Positions 1 through 9,011 of a DNA stretch of 33,632 nt are shown piece after piece. Numbering within the stretch: the stretch's first letter is position 1; every line of letters begins with the position of its first letter. The notes below the pieces were generated by a model that had not been told where the DNA came from, did no database searches, and saw only the letters and a list, made by a program, of their open reading frames with translations. The stretch comes from an uncultured Flammeovirgaceae bacterium (GTDB lineage Bacteria > Bacteroidota > Bacteroidia > Cytophagales > Cyclobacteriaceae). The stretch spans positions 1 to 33,632 of the forward strand of contig CAKZYJ010000412.1 in NCBI GenBank assembly GCA_937884755.1, given 5' to 3'. Made by a program: the position numbers and the translations under genes.

Positions 1-7
1 GGTCCCA

Positions 8-42
8 AGAAATAAAAAAGTCGGAAGAATAAATCTTCCGAC
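8..42 (-). terminator. Rho-independent terminator of the MORN/TPR gene
   Basis: A perfect 9-bp inverted repeat (GTCGGAAGA at 20-28, TCTTCCGAC at 34-42) encloses a 5-nt loop. Read on the minus strand it is followed directly by a run of six T, then ATT (11-19 on the plus strand is AATAAAAAA). It lies about 30 bp after the stop codon of the minus-strand gene at 71-826. Stem plus U-tract is the classic intrinsic terminator layout. Confidence 0.85.
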
Positions 43-70
43 CATGACTGGACTAAGTCCCTCTTTTTCA

Positions 71-826
71 TTAGTGAGAGCACTCATACAATAGTTCTGC
101 TAGTTCGTCACTTTTATAGCCTCTCTTATGAGCTAATATGAAATCTTTGCATGCGTTTTCTTTTTCTTTAAGCCTATAATTTATTTTTCCACGAATAAAT
201 ATGGCCTCTTTATCTTTTGGATCTATTGCTAGGATTGTATTAGCTGTCTCTAAAGCACTTTCTAATCTACTGCCTTCTATCTTTAGCTGAGTCAAATACT
301 TCAGACTTTCTGTAGTGCTATCCTGCTCAACTATTACCAGAACATCCTCTATAGCCAGATCAATTTCACCGATCTTATAATAGGCTTCTGCTCTCAAGTA
401 TCTGGCTTGTTTGTTTTTCTTATCGAAATTTACTGCCGTATTTAAGAAACCTATTGAGGCAATATATTCCCCTAACTCATTGTATCTACTCCCTAACATC
501 GTATAGTGTTGTGCTGGTAAAGGATCTCCATTGGGAAGATAGACAGTCCAGCACCCACTAGGCTTTCCCATATCATATTTGCCTTCCGAAAGTAAAGTGC
601 CCACCTCATCATAGCTTTTCCAACTCCCGTCTAGAGTATCATTCACATAATACCCATCAGATTGAATTCTACCGTTTGAATGAAAGAATTGCCAATATTC
701 TTGTTTTAAGCCGTCCACTTTTTTTCCAAACCCTTTCTGGCCATTTACAAATGTAGTATCCTGTGCTTTTAATATAAGTGTGGCACTGAGAAAAAAAAGT
801 ACTAAAATCTGCTTCATAGTATTCAT
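71..826 (-). CDS. Exported MORN-variant and TPR repeat protein
   Basis: Protein of 251 residues, function unknown. Residues 1-21 look like a signal peptide (charged start, hydrophobic stretch, AQ cleavage site), so it is probably periplasmic or surface-associated. Residues about 45-105 carry two or three MORN_2-type repeats (the pattern G-x-Y-x-x-D-x-x-D/G-G-x-W). Residues about 110-250 read as TPR-like helical pairs. Such proteins are common in Bacteroidota and usually act as binding scaffolds; no catalytic motif is seen. A second ATG three codons in (MKQIL) is an equally good start. The gene is AT-rich: the stretch 121-180 has 18 G+C in 60, against about 45-50 percent in most neighbours, which may point to acquisition. 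It has its own terminator and a long non-coding region upstream. Confidence 0.75.
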   Translation of the reverse strand: MNTMKQILVLFFLSATLILKAQDTTFVNGQKGFGKKVDGLKQEYWQFFHSNGRIQSDGYYVNDTLDGSWKSYDEVGTLLSEGKYDMGKPSGCWTVYLPNGDPLPAQHYTMLGSRYNELGEYIASIGFLNTAVNFDKKNKQARYLRAEAYYKIGEIDLAIEDVLVIVEQDSTTESLKYLTQLKIEGSRLESALETANTILAIDPKDKEAIFIRGKINYRLKEKENACKDFILAHKRGYKSDELAELLYECSH

Positions 827-1436
827 TGATTTTCACTGCTGATAAAGGGGTAACCTTTGTATCCAGTTATCCCCACTATAATCGCAAAATACACCAAAGC
901 CATCTTTTGAGCTTGGTGTTTTCAGCCCAAAAGCTACGTGGCACGTTAATAGGTTCGTACCATTTTTTCTTTTTTGAGATGAAAATCAGTTTTTAGACCC
1001 AAAGCTGAACAGCTATTTACACTGAGGGAAGCGTAGATTCACAGCGCGGAACGCTTAATGCGAGCGGGAGAAGGGCAAAGTGACGTTGATTAATGTTTAT
1101 CCCGCGTGGGACAAATGTAAAGTTACGTCGCTGGACGGTTATCCCGGCGGGGATAAGTATAGAGTTACGCCGCTGAACGCTTATCCCGCGCGGGATAAGT
1201 ATAAAGTGACAGTGATCTCCGAATATCCCTAGAAAAACAAGCGCTCTGCCGGTGGCTTACGGGTAGCTTTTTTTTCAGAATGCCAAATATCCTTTGGTTT
1301 AGGATAGAGATGTACTAAAACCGAAAGAAAAACGCCAAATTTAGTAAATTGAATTTCTGCTGTGCGTTTGAAGCGCGTAGCAGAACCTCTAAGCTCAAAT
1401 CTGCCCTCACTTCTACTCAACGAATACAGCTCAGCT
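827..1436. other. Long non-coding region upstream of the DinB-like gene
   Basis: About 610 bp between two divergent genes with no convincing coding sequence; the open frames here have no recognisable protein character. The middle part (1035-1230) is a 42-bp tandem repeat listed separately. The rest shows no clear promoter matching TTTG-N19-TAnnTTTG. Confidence 0.6.
1035..1230. repeat. 42-bp tandem repeat with an embedded 18-bp palindrome
   Basis: Three well-conserved units (1077-1118, 1119-1160, 1161-1202) are flanked by a degenerate unit (1035-1076) and a partial one (1203-1230). Each central unit carries the dyad TTATCCCGCGCGGGATAA or a close variant at 1097-1114, 1139-1156 and 1181-1198. 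The last copy is a perfect 18-bp palindrome. Exact 42-bp spacing places the dyads four helical turns apart, on one face of the DNA. This suits a repeated protein-binding site or a run of hairpins; the role is not known. Confidence 0.85.
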
Positions 1437-2006
1437 ATGGTAGAAAACTATCTAGAAAGCGTAAAGAAGCAGTTTGCGTACTATCGTTCGTTAGGCGATA
1501 AAGCCTTTGCTCAACTCACCGAGGCTGAACTTTTCTGGGAGCCTAATCCGGATAATAACTCCATCGCCATTATCGTCAATCATCTGGCGGGTAATATGCT
1601 CTCTCGCTGGACCGATTTTCTCACCGCCGACGGTGAAAAGGAATGGCGTAACCGAGACGAGGAATTTGAAGATCGGATAAAAACTAAAGATGATTTACTG
1701 AAAAAGTGGAATCAGGGTTGGGACTGCCTCTTTCAGGCGCTGGACTCGGTAAACGCTGATAACTTTGAGCAGGTAGTTTACATCCGCAATATGGGTCATA
1801 CCGTGGTGGAAGCTATCAATCGCCAACTGGCTCACTACGCCTATCACGTGGGGCAAATCGTGTACCTGGGTAAAATAAGTAGAGGCGGTGATTGGCAGAG
1901 CCTGTCTGTTCCCAAAGGAGGCTCCCAAGCCTACAACGATGCTAAGTTTTCCCAACCCAAGCGGCGGGCACACTTTACCGATGAGTATCTGAAGAAAGAG
2001 CAGTAA
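1437..2006 (+). CDS. DinB-superfamily protein, DUF1572 type
   Basis: Protein of 189 residues starting at the ATG at 1437. An in-frame ATG at 1362 would add 25 residues unlike the family, so I prefer the shorter form, whose MVENYLESVKKQF opening is the usual one. The DinB superfamily is a four-helix bundle that binds a divalent metal through three histidines. The candidates here are His49 (NHLAGNM) and His133/His137 (QLAHYAYHVGQ). Known members include thiol-transferases such as bacillithiol transferases, but the substrate of DUF1572 proteins is not established. The GyrI-like gene follows after 32 bp on the same strand, so the two are probably co-transcribed. Confidence 0.88.
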   Translation: MVENYLESVKKQFAYYRSLGDKAFAQLTEAELFWEPNPDNNSIAIIVNHLAGNMLSRWTDFLTADGEKEWRNRDEEFEDRIKTKDDLLKKWNQGWDCLFQALDSVNADNFEQVVYIRNMGHTVVEAINRQLAHYAYHVGQIVYLGKISRGGDWQSLSVPKGGSQAYNDAKFSQPKRRAHFTDEYLKKEQ

Positions 2007-2038
2007 TTGATCTATTTGCAAAACATAAGCCCAGCAAA

Positions 2039-2668
2039 ATGAAGCACGAATGGCGAAAACAGGAAAAGCAGTACTACGCGCCCCAGCAAAAGCCCGAGCA
2101 GGTAACAGTCCCCCCGTTTAAGTTCTTCACCATCCGGGGCGAAGGTAATCCCAACGATACCGCTTTTGGCGAATACGTCAGTGTGCTGTATGCTCTCTCC
2201 TACGCGGTAAAAATGAGCCCTAAGCAAGGTATAGCTCCCGACAGTTACTTCGAGTACACTGTCTACCCGCTGGAAGGAATCTGGGATCTGAAGGAAGAAG
2301 CGAAAGGAAAGTTTACTGGAACTCTCAACAAAGACGACCTTTCATTTCACCTGATGATTCGCCAGCCGGATTTTGTGGATCTGGCGTTCGCCGATCTGAT
2401 TCTGGAACGAACAAAAAAGAAAAAGCCTCACGCATTACTGGATGAGGTGCGGTTTGAAGAAATTGAGGATGGCCACTGCGTGCAGATGCTACACCGGGGT
2501 AGCTACGATGATGAACCAGCTAGCTTTGCCGAAATGGAGGCGTTTGCCAAAGAGCAGGGATTGGAGCGAAAATCCAAAACCCACCGGGAAATTTACTTAT
2601 CCGACGCCCGCAAGGTAGCCCCCGAAAAGCTCAAAACCGTGCTGCGTTTTGGAGTAGACAGGTTGTAA
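2039..2668 (+). CDS. GyrI-like small-molecule-binding domain protein
   Basis: Protein of 209 residues made almost entirely of a GyrI-like (SOUL/AraC effector-binding) domain. The family signature is visible: a basic N-terminus, PPFKFFTIRGEGNPN, a central Y/F-rich segment (FEYTVYPLEGIWD), and the closing part HREIYLSDARKVAPEKLKTVLRF. Stand-alone members bind small hydrophobic ligands, and some hydrolyse them. There is no DNA-binding domain, so it is not a complete transcription factor. It lies 32 bp downstream of the DinB-like gene. The pairing suggests a shared role in handling reactive or toxic compounds, which is inference. Confidence 0.85.
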   Translation: MKHEWRKQEKQYYAPQQKPEQVTVPPFKFFTIRGEGNPNDTAFGEYVSVLYALSYAVKMSPKQGIAPDSYFEYTVYPLEGIWDLKEEAKGKFTGTLNKDDLSFHLMIRQPDFVDLAFADLILERTKKKKPHALLDEVRFEEIEDGHCVQMLHRGSYDDEPASFAEMEAFAKEQGLERKSKTHREIYLSDARKVAPEKLKTVLRFGVDRL

Positions 2669-3031
2669 TACAACTCTTTATTCTCTCTTTTACCTTCTCG
2701 ACCGTACACCTCCACTAGCTTTATTATTCCTTTGTTCATCACAGATTTTTTCAAATTAGCCAAAGCGTAAAAACCGGTAACATCGCTGTCATCGCCCTGA
2801 CTAATGTTTAGAGATCGTAAAACCAAAAGTTATTAAGAATACGAGATTGAGAACAAATATTGTTTTAATATCGATACGAATGCCCGAACATCGTTTTATT
2901 AAATAAGGCAATAGCCATTACTGATAAAAATACTTTATTGTCGGTCTTCCATATTTAGCATTAGTATTTCCCTTTGGTATTTTGCATTTTTACCGTTTCC
3001 TCTTCGGAGCTAATTCACTGAACTACACTGC
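2669..3031. other. Intergenic region, AT-rich, no gene recognised
   Basis: Some 363 bp between the GyrI-like gene and the symporter gene. A short minus-strand frame with a TTG start at 2826 overlaps the preceding gene and resembles no family I know. The DNA nearest 3032 is AT-rich and probably holds the promoter of the symporter operon, but no clean consensus is visible. Confidence 0.5.
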
Positions 3032-4354
3032 ATGAGAAGATTACCGCTACACACGCAAATTATTATTGGCCTGGTACTGGGGCTGCTGTTCGGACTGGCC
3101 AGCATACAGTTTGGCTGGGACCCCACCTTTACCGCCAAGTACATCAAGCCCTTCGGAACCATTTTTGTCAATTCACTGAAGATGATTGCCGTGCCACTGG
3201 TGCTGGCGTCCCTGATCGTAGGCGTGGCCAATCTGGGCGATGTTTCCAAACTCTCCCGTATGGGCGGAAAAACGATTATCACCTATCTGGCCACCACCAC
3301 CATCGCCATCACCATCGGACTCATTCTGGTGAACATCGTGCAACCCGGCAAAAAGCTGCCTGAGTCTACTCGGGAAAATCTAATGGCTTTGTACAGTGGT
3401 GATGTGGAGAATCGACAGGGAGTAGCTCAGGACGTCCGCGATGCCGGCCCGTTACAGCCGCTGGTAGATATTGTGCCTCAGAATGTATTTGAAGCATTCG
3501 CCAATAATGGCGCTATGCTGCAAGTAGTATTTGTAGCACTGATTATCGGCATTGCGCTATTGCAGGTGCCTCGCAGTAAAGGCCAACCGGTGATTGCCTT
3601 CTTCGACGGACTAAACGATGTAATTATCAAGATTGTAGAGTTTATCATGCTGCTGGCCCCCTACGGAGTATTTGCCCTCATTGCAGCGCTAATTGTGGAA
3701 ATTGGGGGCGAAAACCCCGACGAGGCATTTACGCTGCTATATGCTCTGCTGTGGTACTCCCTTACGGTAATCGCTGGTTTGCTGATTATGGTAGCCGTGG
3801 TCTACCCGGCTATTTTCAAGATTTTTGTGAGGGTAAGGTACCGGAAGTTTTTCCGGGCCATGCGTCCCGCCCAGCTACTGGCTTTCAGTACCAGCTCCAG
3901 CGCAGCTACCTTACCAGTAACGATGGAAGTGGTACAAAACGACCTAAAGGTATCGGAAGAAGTAGCCAGCTTTGTGTTGCCATTAGGAGCTACCATTAAT
4001 ATGGACGGAACCAGTCTGTACCAGGGCGTGGCTGCAGTGTTTATCGCTCAGGCACTAGGTTTAGGTTTATCACTCACTAGTCAACTGATGATTGTGCTTA
4101 CCGCTACGCTAGCCTCCATCGGAACGGCGGCGGTACCGGGAGCGGGAGTAGTCATGCTGGTGATTGTGCTGGAAGCCATTGGGGTCCCGGCGGCCGGTCT
4201 AGCCCTGATCCTCGCCCCCGACCGGATTATTGACATGTGCCGAACCGTGGTAAATGTTACCGGCGATGCTTCCGTATCAATGGTGGTAGCCGGAACGGAG
4301 GGAGGATTACCCCAGAATGAGATTCGGGAAACCGTGCTCAATTCGTCTAACTAG
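3032..4354 (+). CDS. Dicarboxylate/amino acid:cation symporter (DAACS, GltP/DctA-like)
   Basis: Inner-membrane transporter of 440 residues, the usual length for the SLC1/DAACS family. It imports glutamate, aspartate or C4-dicarboxylates with Na+ or H+. The diagnostic motifs are all present: the serine-rich tip of re-entrant hairpin 1 (STSSSAATLP, about residue 285), the NMDGT motif in TM7 (about 323-327), and the TM8 segment DRIIDMCRTVVNVTGD (about 396-411) that contacts the substrate amino and carboxyl groups. A long hydrophilic insert (about 110-150) precedes the transport core. Substrate cannot be fixed from sequence. It heads a run of four same-strand genes; the BNR gene starts 12 bp after its stop. 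Confidence 0.93.
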   Translation: MRRLPLHTQIIIGLVLGLLFGLASIQFGWDPTFTAKYIKPFGTIFVNSLKMIAVPLVLASLIVGVANLGDVSKLSRMGGKTIITYLATTTIAITIGLILVNIVQPGKKLPESTRENLMALYSGDVENRQGVAQDVRDAGPLQPLVDIVPQNVFEAFANNGAMLQVVFVALIIGIALLQVPRSKGQPVIAFFDGLNDVIIKIVEFIMLLAPYGVFALIAALIVEIGGENPDEAFTLLYALLWYSLTVIAGLLIMVAVVYPAIFKIFVRVRYRKFFRAMRPAQLLAFSTSSSAATLPVTMEVVQNDLKVSEEVASFVLPLGATINMDGTSLYQGVAAVFIAQALGLGLSLTSQLMIVLTATLASIGTAAVPGAGVVMLVIVLEAIGVPAAGLALILAPDRIIDMCRTVVNVTGDASVSMVVAGTEGGLPQNEIRETVLNSSN

Positions 4355-4366
4355 ACTTTTCAGCTG

Positions 4367-5728
4367 ATGCAAAACTGCCTGTTTTCTCTGGTTGCAATCG
4401 CTCTGATCACTGGGCTAAATTACTCCTGTACCTCTCCTTCCGATACTTCTGCCGAAACTGCCAGCAAGGACAGCATCAGCGGATTCGCATCTTTTACAGA
4501 AGATGGGGCCTGGTGCTGGTTTTCAGACCCCCGAGCCCTGTTCTACCAGGGCGAGCATGCCCGAACCTACGCCGGTTGGATTGATCAGTTCGGGAACGTT
4601 ACGGTAGGCTACTACGACCACGACACCCAAGAAATTAGTCAGAAGGTTTTGCACGAAGAATTAGAAGTGGATGACCACGATAATCCCAGTTTGCTGATAG
4701 ATGAAGATGGAAAGCTGATGGTCTTCTATTCCAAGCACTCCCGCAGTGAACCCATTTACCTGATGCGAGCCCAGCAGGCCGAAAGCATTAACGAGTGGGA
4801 ACCCCGACAGGAATTAGTACTGAACGATACAGTAGCCTACGCCGAATTCTCCAATACCTACACCTACGTAAACATCTTCCGGCTTAGCGATGAAGACAAC
4901 CGCCTCTATCTGTTTTGGCGCGGAGCTGACTTTAAGCCCAACGTGGCTACCTCCGACGATAATGGTACAACCTGGAGTAAGGGGGAAATCCTGATACTAC
5001 CGGAGCGGGTTTACCGCAACCGTAGGCCCTACCTGAAAGCCTCTTCCAACAACCAGGATCAGATTCATCTGGCATTTACCGACGGACATCCCCGCAATGA
5101 GCCCACCAACAGCATTTATTATCTTGTATATCGGGACGGTGCTTTTTTCAAAGCTAACGGTGAGAAAGTAGCCAACTTCAGCGACATTCCAATTGCTCCC
5201 TCCGCTGCCGATATGGTGTATAACGCTACCGAAACCGAGGAGAAATCCTGGATCTGGGACGTAGCCGAAAACGAAAATGGACAACCGGTCATATCCTACG
5301 TGCGCTTTCCTGACGATAGCACTCACGTTTACTACTACGCTGTTTGGGATGGTGAAACGTGGCAGAACCACAAAATTACCGAAGGTGGGGGCTGGTTTCC
5401 CCAGACGCCCGAAGGAGTGGAGGAGCGGGAGCCTAACTACTCGGGAGGAGTGGTTTTAGACCATCAGAACCCCTCTACGGTGTACCTTTCTCGGGAGCAG
5501 AACGGAGTGTTTGAGATAGAGCGATGGACTACCAACGACCAGGGAGCAAATTGGATTAACAAGGCTATTACTCAGAATTCTGAGCTTGATAATATCCGAC
5601 CGTTTGTGGTAAGAAACTATACACCAGATAACGAACTTCGCGTTTTATGGATGAACGTGAAACATTACCAACACTATACCGACTACGAAGCATCCATCAT
5701 GGCTGATCTGAAAAGTAGTTTGCAGTAA
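4367..5728 (+). CDS. BNR-repeat (BNR_4-type) exported protein, probable beta-propeller
   Basis: Protein of 453 residues. A hydrophobic leader ends near Cys21 (GLNYSC), a weak but possible lipobox, so it is probably a surface or periplasmic lipoprotein. The mature part resembles the BNR_4 family, with a Trp-rich opening (GAWCWFSDPRAL), DDHDNPSL, and sialidase-type Asp-box-like segments such as TSDDNGTTWSKGE and TTNDQGANW. This predicts a seven-bladed beta-propeller. Some BNR_4-related proteins are polysaccharide lyases acting on ulvan-type glycans, but many members are uncharacterised, so activity is not assigned. It sits 12 bp after the symporter gene and 1 bp before the ATG of mnmH, so it is likely in that operon. 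Confidence 0.82.
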   Translation: MQNCLFSLVAIALITGLNYSCTSPSDTSAETASKDSISGFASFTEDGAWCWFSDPRALFYQGEHARTYAGWIDQFGNVTVGYYDHDTQEISQKVLHEELEVDDHDNPSLLIDEDGKLMVFYSKHSRSEPIYLMRAQQAESINEWEPRQELVLNDTVAYAEFSNTYTYVNIFRLSDEDNRLYLFWRGADFKPNVATSDDNGTTWSKGEILILPERVYRNRRPYLKASSNNQDQIHLAFTDGHPRNEPTNSIYYLVYRDGAFFKANGEKVANFSDIPIAPSAADMVYNATETEEKSWIWDVAENENGQPVISYVRFPDDSTHVYYYAVWDGETWQNHKITEGGGWFPQTPEGVEEREPNYSGGVVLDHQNPSTVYLSREQNGVFEIERWTTNDQGANWINKAITQNSELDNIRPFVVRNYTPDNELRVLWMNVKHYQHYTDYEASIMADLKSSLQ

Positions 5729-5729
5729 T

Positions 5730-6779
5730 ATGACCCAATAATCTGCCCACGATTTCCTTTGCCAAGCGGCGCACCTCCCGGTACTGGATGTTCGCTCCCC
5801 AGCGGAATATCAGGTAGGTCATATTCCGCATGCCTTTAATCTGCCCTTATTTTCTGATGAGGAACGGGCTCAGGTAGGTATGCTGTACAAGCAAGCCAGT
5901 CATTACGAGGCGCTACTCAAGGGCTTGGATATGGTAGGTCCCAAGATGAGTTATCTGGTAGAAACTGCTTACGAGCTATCGGTAGATGGCCAGGTGCTGG
6001 TACACTGCTGGCGGGGTGGTATGCGCAGCGAAAGTGTAGCCTGGTTACTAAAGACCGCAGGCTTAGAAGTACGTACGCTAGCCGGAGGATACAAAGCCTA
6101 CCGGCAGGCGGTACTGGATTTTTACCAAACATCCCTTCCCATTCTGATTTTAGGCGGTGCCACCGGAAGCGGAAAAACTGAAATACTACGGGAGCTTCGT
6201 CAACAAGGCGAGCAGGTTATTGATCTGGAAAAAATAGCCAATCATCGGGGTTCCGCTTTTGGAGGAATCGGTCAGGGGCATCAACCTACATCGGAACAAT
6301 TTCAGAATGAATTGCTTGCTGTATGGCGATCATTGGATCTATCCCGACGAATCTGGGTGGAGGACGAATCGTTCAGTGTTGGCGGGGTACAACTCCCTTA
6401 CGAGTTTTGGGAACACATGAAGCAGGCTCCGGTCATCGTTGTCGATATGCCGCGCTCCCTGCGGATAAAACGCCTGGTGCGTGAATACGGAAACCTGAAT
6501 CCAACGCAACTAGCGCGAGCCATTCAGACGATAGAACGAAGGCTAGGTGGGCTACGAATGCAGCAGGCACTAACAGCATTGGAAGAAAAACGCCTGGCTA
6601 ATGTAGCCGGCCTACTGCTGGAATACTATGACCGAAGTTATCAACGAAACCTGGAGCGTAAATCCAGCGATCTTCGCTTTACGTTCGCTTGCTCTACTGA
6701 CAATCCAACTGCCAACGCCCGGCGAATACGGCAGTTTGCCGATGAGCTAAACTTTCAACCCGATCTAACATCTATCTGA
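5730..6779 (+). pseudogene. mnmH: tRNA 2-selenouridine synthase MnmH, with in-frame TAA at codon 4
   Basis: MnmH replaces the sulfur of 2-thiouridine at the wobble position of tRNA Lys, Glu and Gln by selenium, using selenophosphate. Counting from the ATG at 5730, a rhodanese domain (PVLDVRSPAEYQVGHIP) leads to the catalytic Cys93 in HCWRGGMRS, followed by a P-loop GATGSGKT (143-150). Total length of about 349 is normal. The oddity is TAA at 5739-5741: the frame reads M-T-Q-stop-S-A-H-D-F-L and family homology resumes at once. No ATG, GTG or TTG occurs in frame again until 5880, and starting there would lose the first half of the rhodanese domain. The 5730 ATG lies 1 bp after the preceding stop, as expected for a native coupled start. 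Possible readings are a true nonsense mutation, a sequencing error, or initiation at a rare codon (CTG 5784, ATT 5823). selD follows 2 bp later. Confidence 0.85.
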
Positions 6780-6781
6780 CT

Positions 6782-7822
6782 ATGCAAGAAAATAACCCTA
6801 TCCGACTTACGCAATACAGCCACGGAGCGGGCTGCGGTTGCAAAATATCTCCCAAAATTCTGGAAAGTATTCTGGCTTCCAATAATGAGGGGTTTACGGA
6901 TCCTAATCTAATTGTAGGCAATAGCACGAAGGATGATGCTGCCGTTTACGATATCGGGCAAGGTCAAGCTCTGATCAGCACTACCGATTTCTTTATGCCT
7001 ATTGTAGATGACCCGTTTGATTTCGGGCAGATTGCCTCGATCAATGCAATAAGTGATGTATATGCGATGGGCGGTAAGCCCACAATGGCAGTGGCTATTC
7101 TGGGTTGGCCGGTAGATAAAATTCCGGTAGAAGCCGCTCAGCAGGTAATGGCTGGAGCCAGAAATGCTTGTCAACAAGCCAATATTCCTTTAGCCGGAGG
7201 GCATAGCATAGATGCTCCCGAACCTATTTTCGGGTTAGCCGTGACCGGGCAAATACTGATAGAGCACTTGAAACGGAACGACCAGGCTATCCCAGACTGT
7301 AAGCTCTTTTTGACCAAACCCTTGGGGGTAGGTATCTTGACTACTGCCCAGAAAAAAGGAATAGTGAAGGAAGAGGATTTTCAACTGGCTTTAGATAGCA
7401 TGTTAAAGCTCAATAACGCCGGTTGGCAGTTTGGTCGCCTCTCCTATGTAAGAGCTATGACCGACGTAACCGGCTTTGGGTTACTGGGTCATCTGGGGGA
7501 GATGTGCGAAGCCAGTCAGATAAGTGCTACTATCCGGGCTGATCAGGTGCCTCGCTTCGATGTGGTTGATGGCTATATTGCTCAGGGTAGCATTCCGGGA
7601 GGTACTCGACGCAACTGGGACAGCTACGGAGACAAAATCAGTGCTATTACCGAGGAGCAAAAAGCCCTGCTGTGCGATCCGCAGACCAGCGGTGGCCTGC
7701 TGGTAGCCATAGATAGTGAATACGAAGCCAGCTTCGTGCAATACGCCCGATCTATTGGATTGTCTCTAGAAGCTTTCGGGGAAACTACTGAGCTGAAGGA
7801 TAAGCTGATTGAGGTATTATAG
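6782..7822 (+). CDS. selD: Selenide, water dikinase (selenophosphate synthetase)
   Basis: SelD makes selenophosphate from selenide and ATP. The protein has 346 residues, a normal length. The N-terminal motif SHGAGCGCK places the catalytic Cys at residue 18 and the essential Lys at 21, matching Cys17/Lys20 of the E. coli enzyme. It is Cys, not selenocysteine, so no recoding is needed. Further family motifs are [32 protein letters not shown] and the C-terminal [10 protein letters not shown]. It starts 2 bp after the mnmH stop, so selenium here appears to be used for tRNA modification. No selA or selB is seen in the window. Confidence 0.97.
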   Translation: MQENNPIRLTQYSHGAGCGCKISPKILESILASNNEGFTDPNLIVGNSTKDDAAVYDIGQGQALISTTDFFMPIVDDPFDFGQIASINAISDVYAMGGKPTMAVAILGWPVDKIPVEAAQQVMAGARNACQQANIPLAGGHSIDAPEPIFGLAVTGQILIEHLKRNDQAIPDCKLFLTKPLGVGILTTAQKKGIVKEEDFQLALDSMLKLNNAGWQFGRLSYVRAMTDVTGFGLLGHLGEMCEASQISATIRADQVPRFDVVDGYIAQGSIPGGTRRNWDSYGDKISAITEEQKALLCDPQTSGGLLVAIDSEYEASFVQYARSIGLSLEAFGETTELKDKLIEVL

Positions 7823-8000
7823 TGTTTTGGTATTAGAGTATTATGGTGTTATTGTTTTCGGGTGTTCAAGTATTCATGTTTTCGAGTAGAATAGGAAGCA
7901 AGATATGCGCCTACCCTAACGCGATAAGACCAAAACACCCAAACACTAAAGTACTTGAACACCCAAACACTTGAATACTCGAACACCATAACACTTATCA
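7823..8000. repeat. Intergenic inverted repeat built of GTGTT-type words
   Basis: The left arm (about 7823-7890) is rich in GTGTT, GTGTTCAAG and TTTTCG words; the right arm (about 7932-7996) holds their complements, such as TACTTGAACACCC and ACACCATAACAC. They could fold into a long imperfect hairpin around a 40-nt centre. Similar elements occur at 9012-9110, 11050-11215 and 25564-25660. It might end selD transcription, though there is no long T-run. Confidence 0.65.
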
Positions 8001-8033
8001 GATCATTGTAGTTACCAGTCTATGATGGCACCT

Positions 8034-8588
8034 ATGAATCGAGGCTTTATTCTGCTGTTTCTTATCATTATTTCTTCTTGCGGGAGTACTAGCGAGCAGC
8101 GGGTGGATACTACCGCGGTGCAGGAAGAAATGGCCCAGCGAGAACCCAAGCGGGTAATGCCCGAAGAGATCACTAAAGCAGCTTACTTAATGGGCGAACC
8201 TCTAGCCCAAGAGATGTTTACCGTACTGGTAGAACAATACCAACAGCAAGCTCCCGATACCGACTTTATGGCCTATCTTCAGGACCAATCGATGCATACC
8301 TTCGCCGAAGACGCTACCGTTCACTGGATTCCGGTATCTACCCAGGCTGATGAGCTGCGCAAAAAAGAGCAACAAATTCTGGAAGCCTATCGCTACAGCC
8401 AACAGCAGCGCGAAGAATTAATTGGCAATGTGCAACGCATTGGTGAAGACACACTGTTATACACTCATCCGGTTACGCTAGATGAATCACTGCGTACTGA
8501 ACTTAACCTGCCCGCCGACACGGAAGAAACCTTTCTGGGCATGTGGAGCATCTACATTTCTAAGAAAGCTATTGTCCAGGCTATGTAG
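8034..8588 (+). CDS. Small lipoprotein of unknown function
   Basis: I do not recognise a family. I choose the ATG at 8034 because it gives a compact lipoprotein signal (MNRGFILLFLIIISSC, lipid-attachment Cys at residue 16); ATGs at 8022 and 8025 would only add a short leader. The mature part of about 168 residues is acidic, Gln/Glu-rich and mostly helical in look, with no other cysteines. It ends with a more ordered segment (LGMWSIYISKKAIVQAM). The gene converges with the VOC gene with a single base between the stop codons. Confidence 0.7.
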   Translation: MNRGFILLFLIIISSCGSTSEQRVDTTAVQEEMAQREPKRVMPEEITKAAYLMGEPLAQEMFTVLVEQYQQQAPDTDFMAYLQDQSMHTFAEDATVHWIPVSTQADELRKKEQQILEAYRYSQQQREELIGNVQRIGEDTLLYTHPVTLDESLRTELNLPADTEETFLGMWSIYISKKAIVQAM

Positions 8589-8589
8589 A

Positions 8590-9006
8590 TTAGCTGGCGA
8601 AAATCTGGCTCTTATCTTTAAATGCTTTAAACTCTAGTGCATTTCCGCTGGGGTCGAGAAAGAACATGGTGGCCTGTTCACCCACCTCTCCTTTGAAACG
8701 AACATGGGGCTCAATAATAAAATCGATATTCGCTACTTTTAATCGATCAGCCAAGCCTTCCCAGGTTTCCATATCAAGTATTGCCCCAAAGTGGCGTACT
8801 GGTACCTGGTCACCATCTACTTCATTGGTTCGGGCGAGCTTTACCTCATCGGGTTTCAGATGGGCCGAAATCTGGTGCCCGTAAAAGTTAAAATCGATCC
8901 AGCGTTCGGAGCTGCGGCCCACCGAGCAACCTAGCAAATCTTCGTAAAACTTACGGGTATCAACTAAATTGGAAACCGGAAAAGCTAAGTGAAAAGGATT
9001 GTTCAT
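8590..9006 (-). CDS. VOC-superfamily protein (glyoxalase/dioxygenase-like)
   Basis: Protein of 138 residues, a single two-module VOC domain. The typical start [23 protein letters not shown] and end [16 protein letters not shown] are present. Three likely metal ligands are His6, His72 (VRHFGAILD) and Glu125 (ALEFK), the usual His-His-Glu set. The family covers lyases, dioxygenases and resistance proteins, so substrate cannot be told. Repeat-filled DNA separates it from the agarase-like gene on the same strand. Confidence 0.9.
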   Translation of the reverse strand: MNNPFHLAFPVSNLVDTRKFYEDLLGCSVGRSSERWIDFNFYGHQISAHLKPDEVKLARTNEVDGDQVPVRHFGAILDMETWEGLADRLKVANIDFIIEPHVRFKGEVGEQATMFFLDPSGNALEFKAFKDKSQIFAS

Positions 9007-9011
9007 GTCTT

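Noticed and set aside
2593-2829. Minus-strand frame with a TTG start, partly in the gap after the GyrI-like gene
   Set aside because: It overlaps the end of a well-supported gene on the other strand, has only about 53 codons of its own, no family likeness and no initiation signal.
6782-6850. Possible selenocysteine in SelD
   Set aside because: The catalytic position is encoded by TGC, not TGA, and there is no recoding signal to consider.
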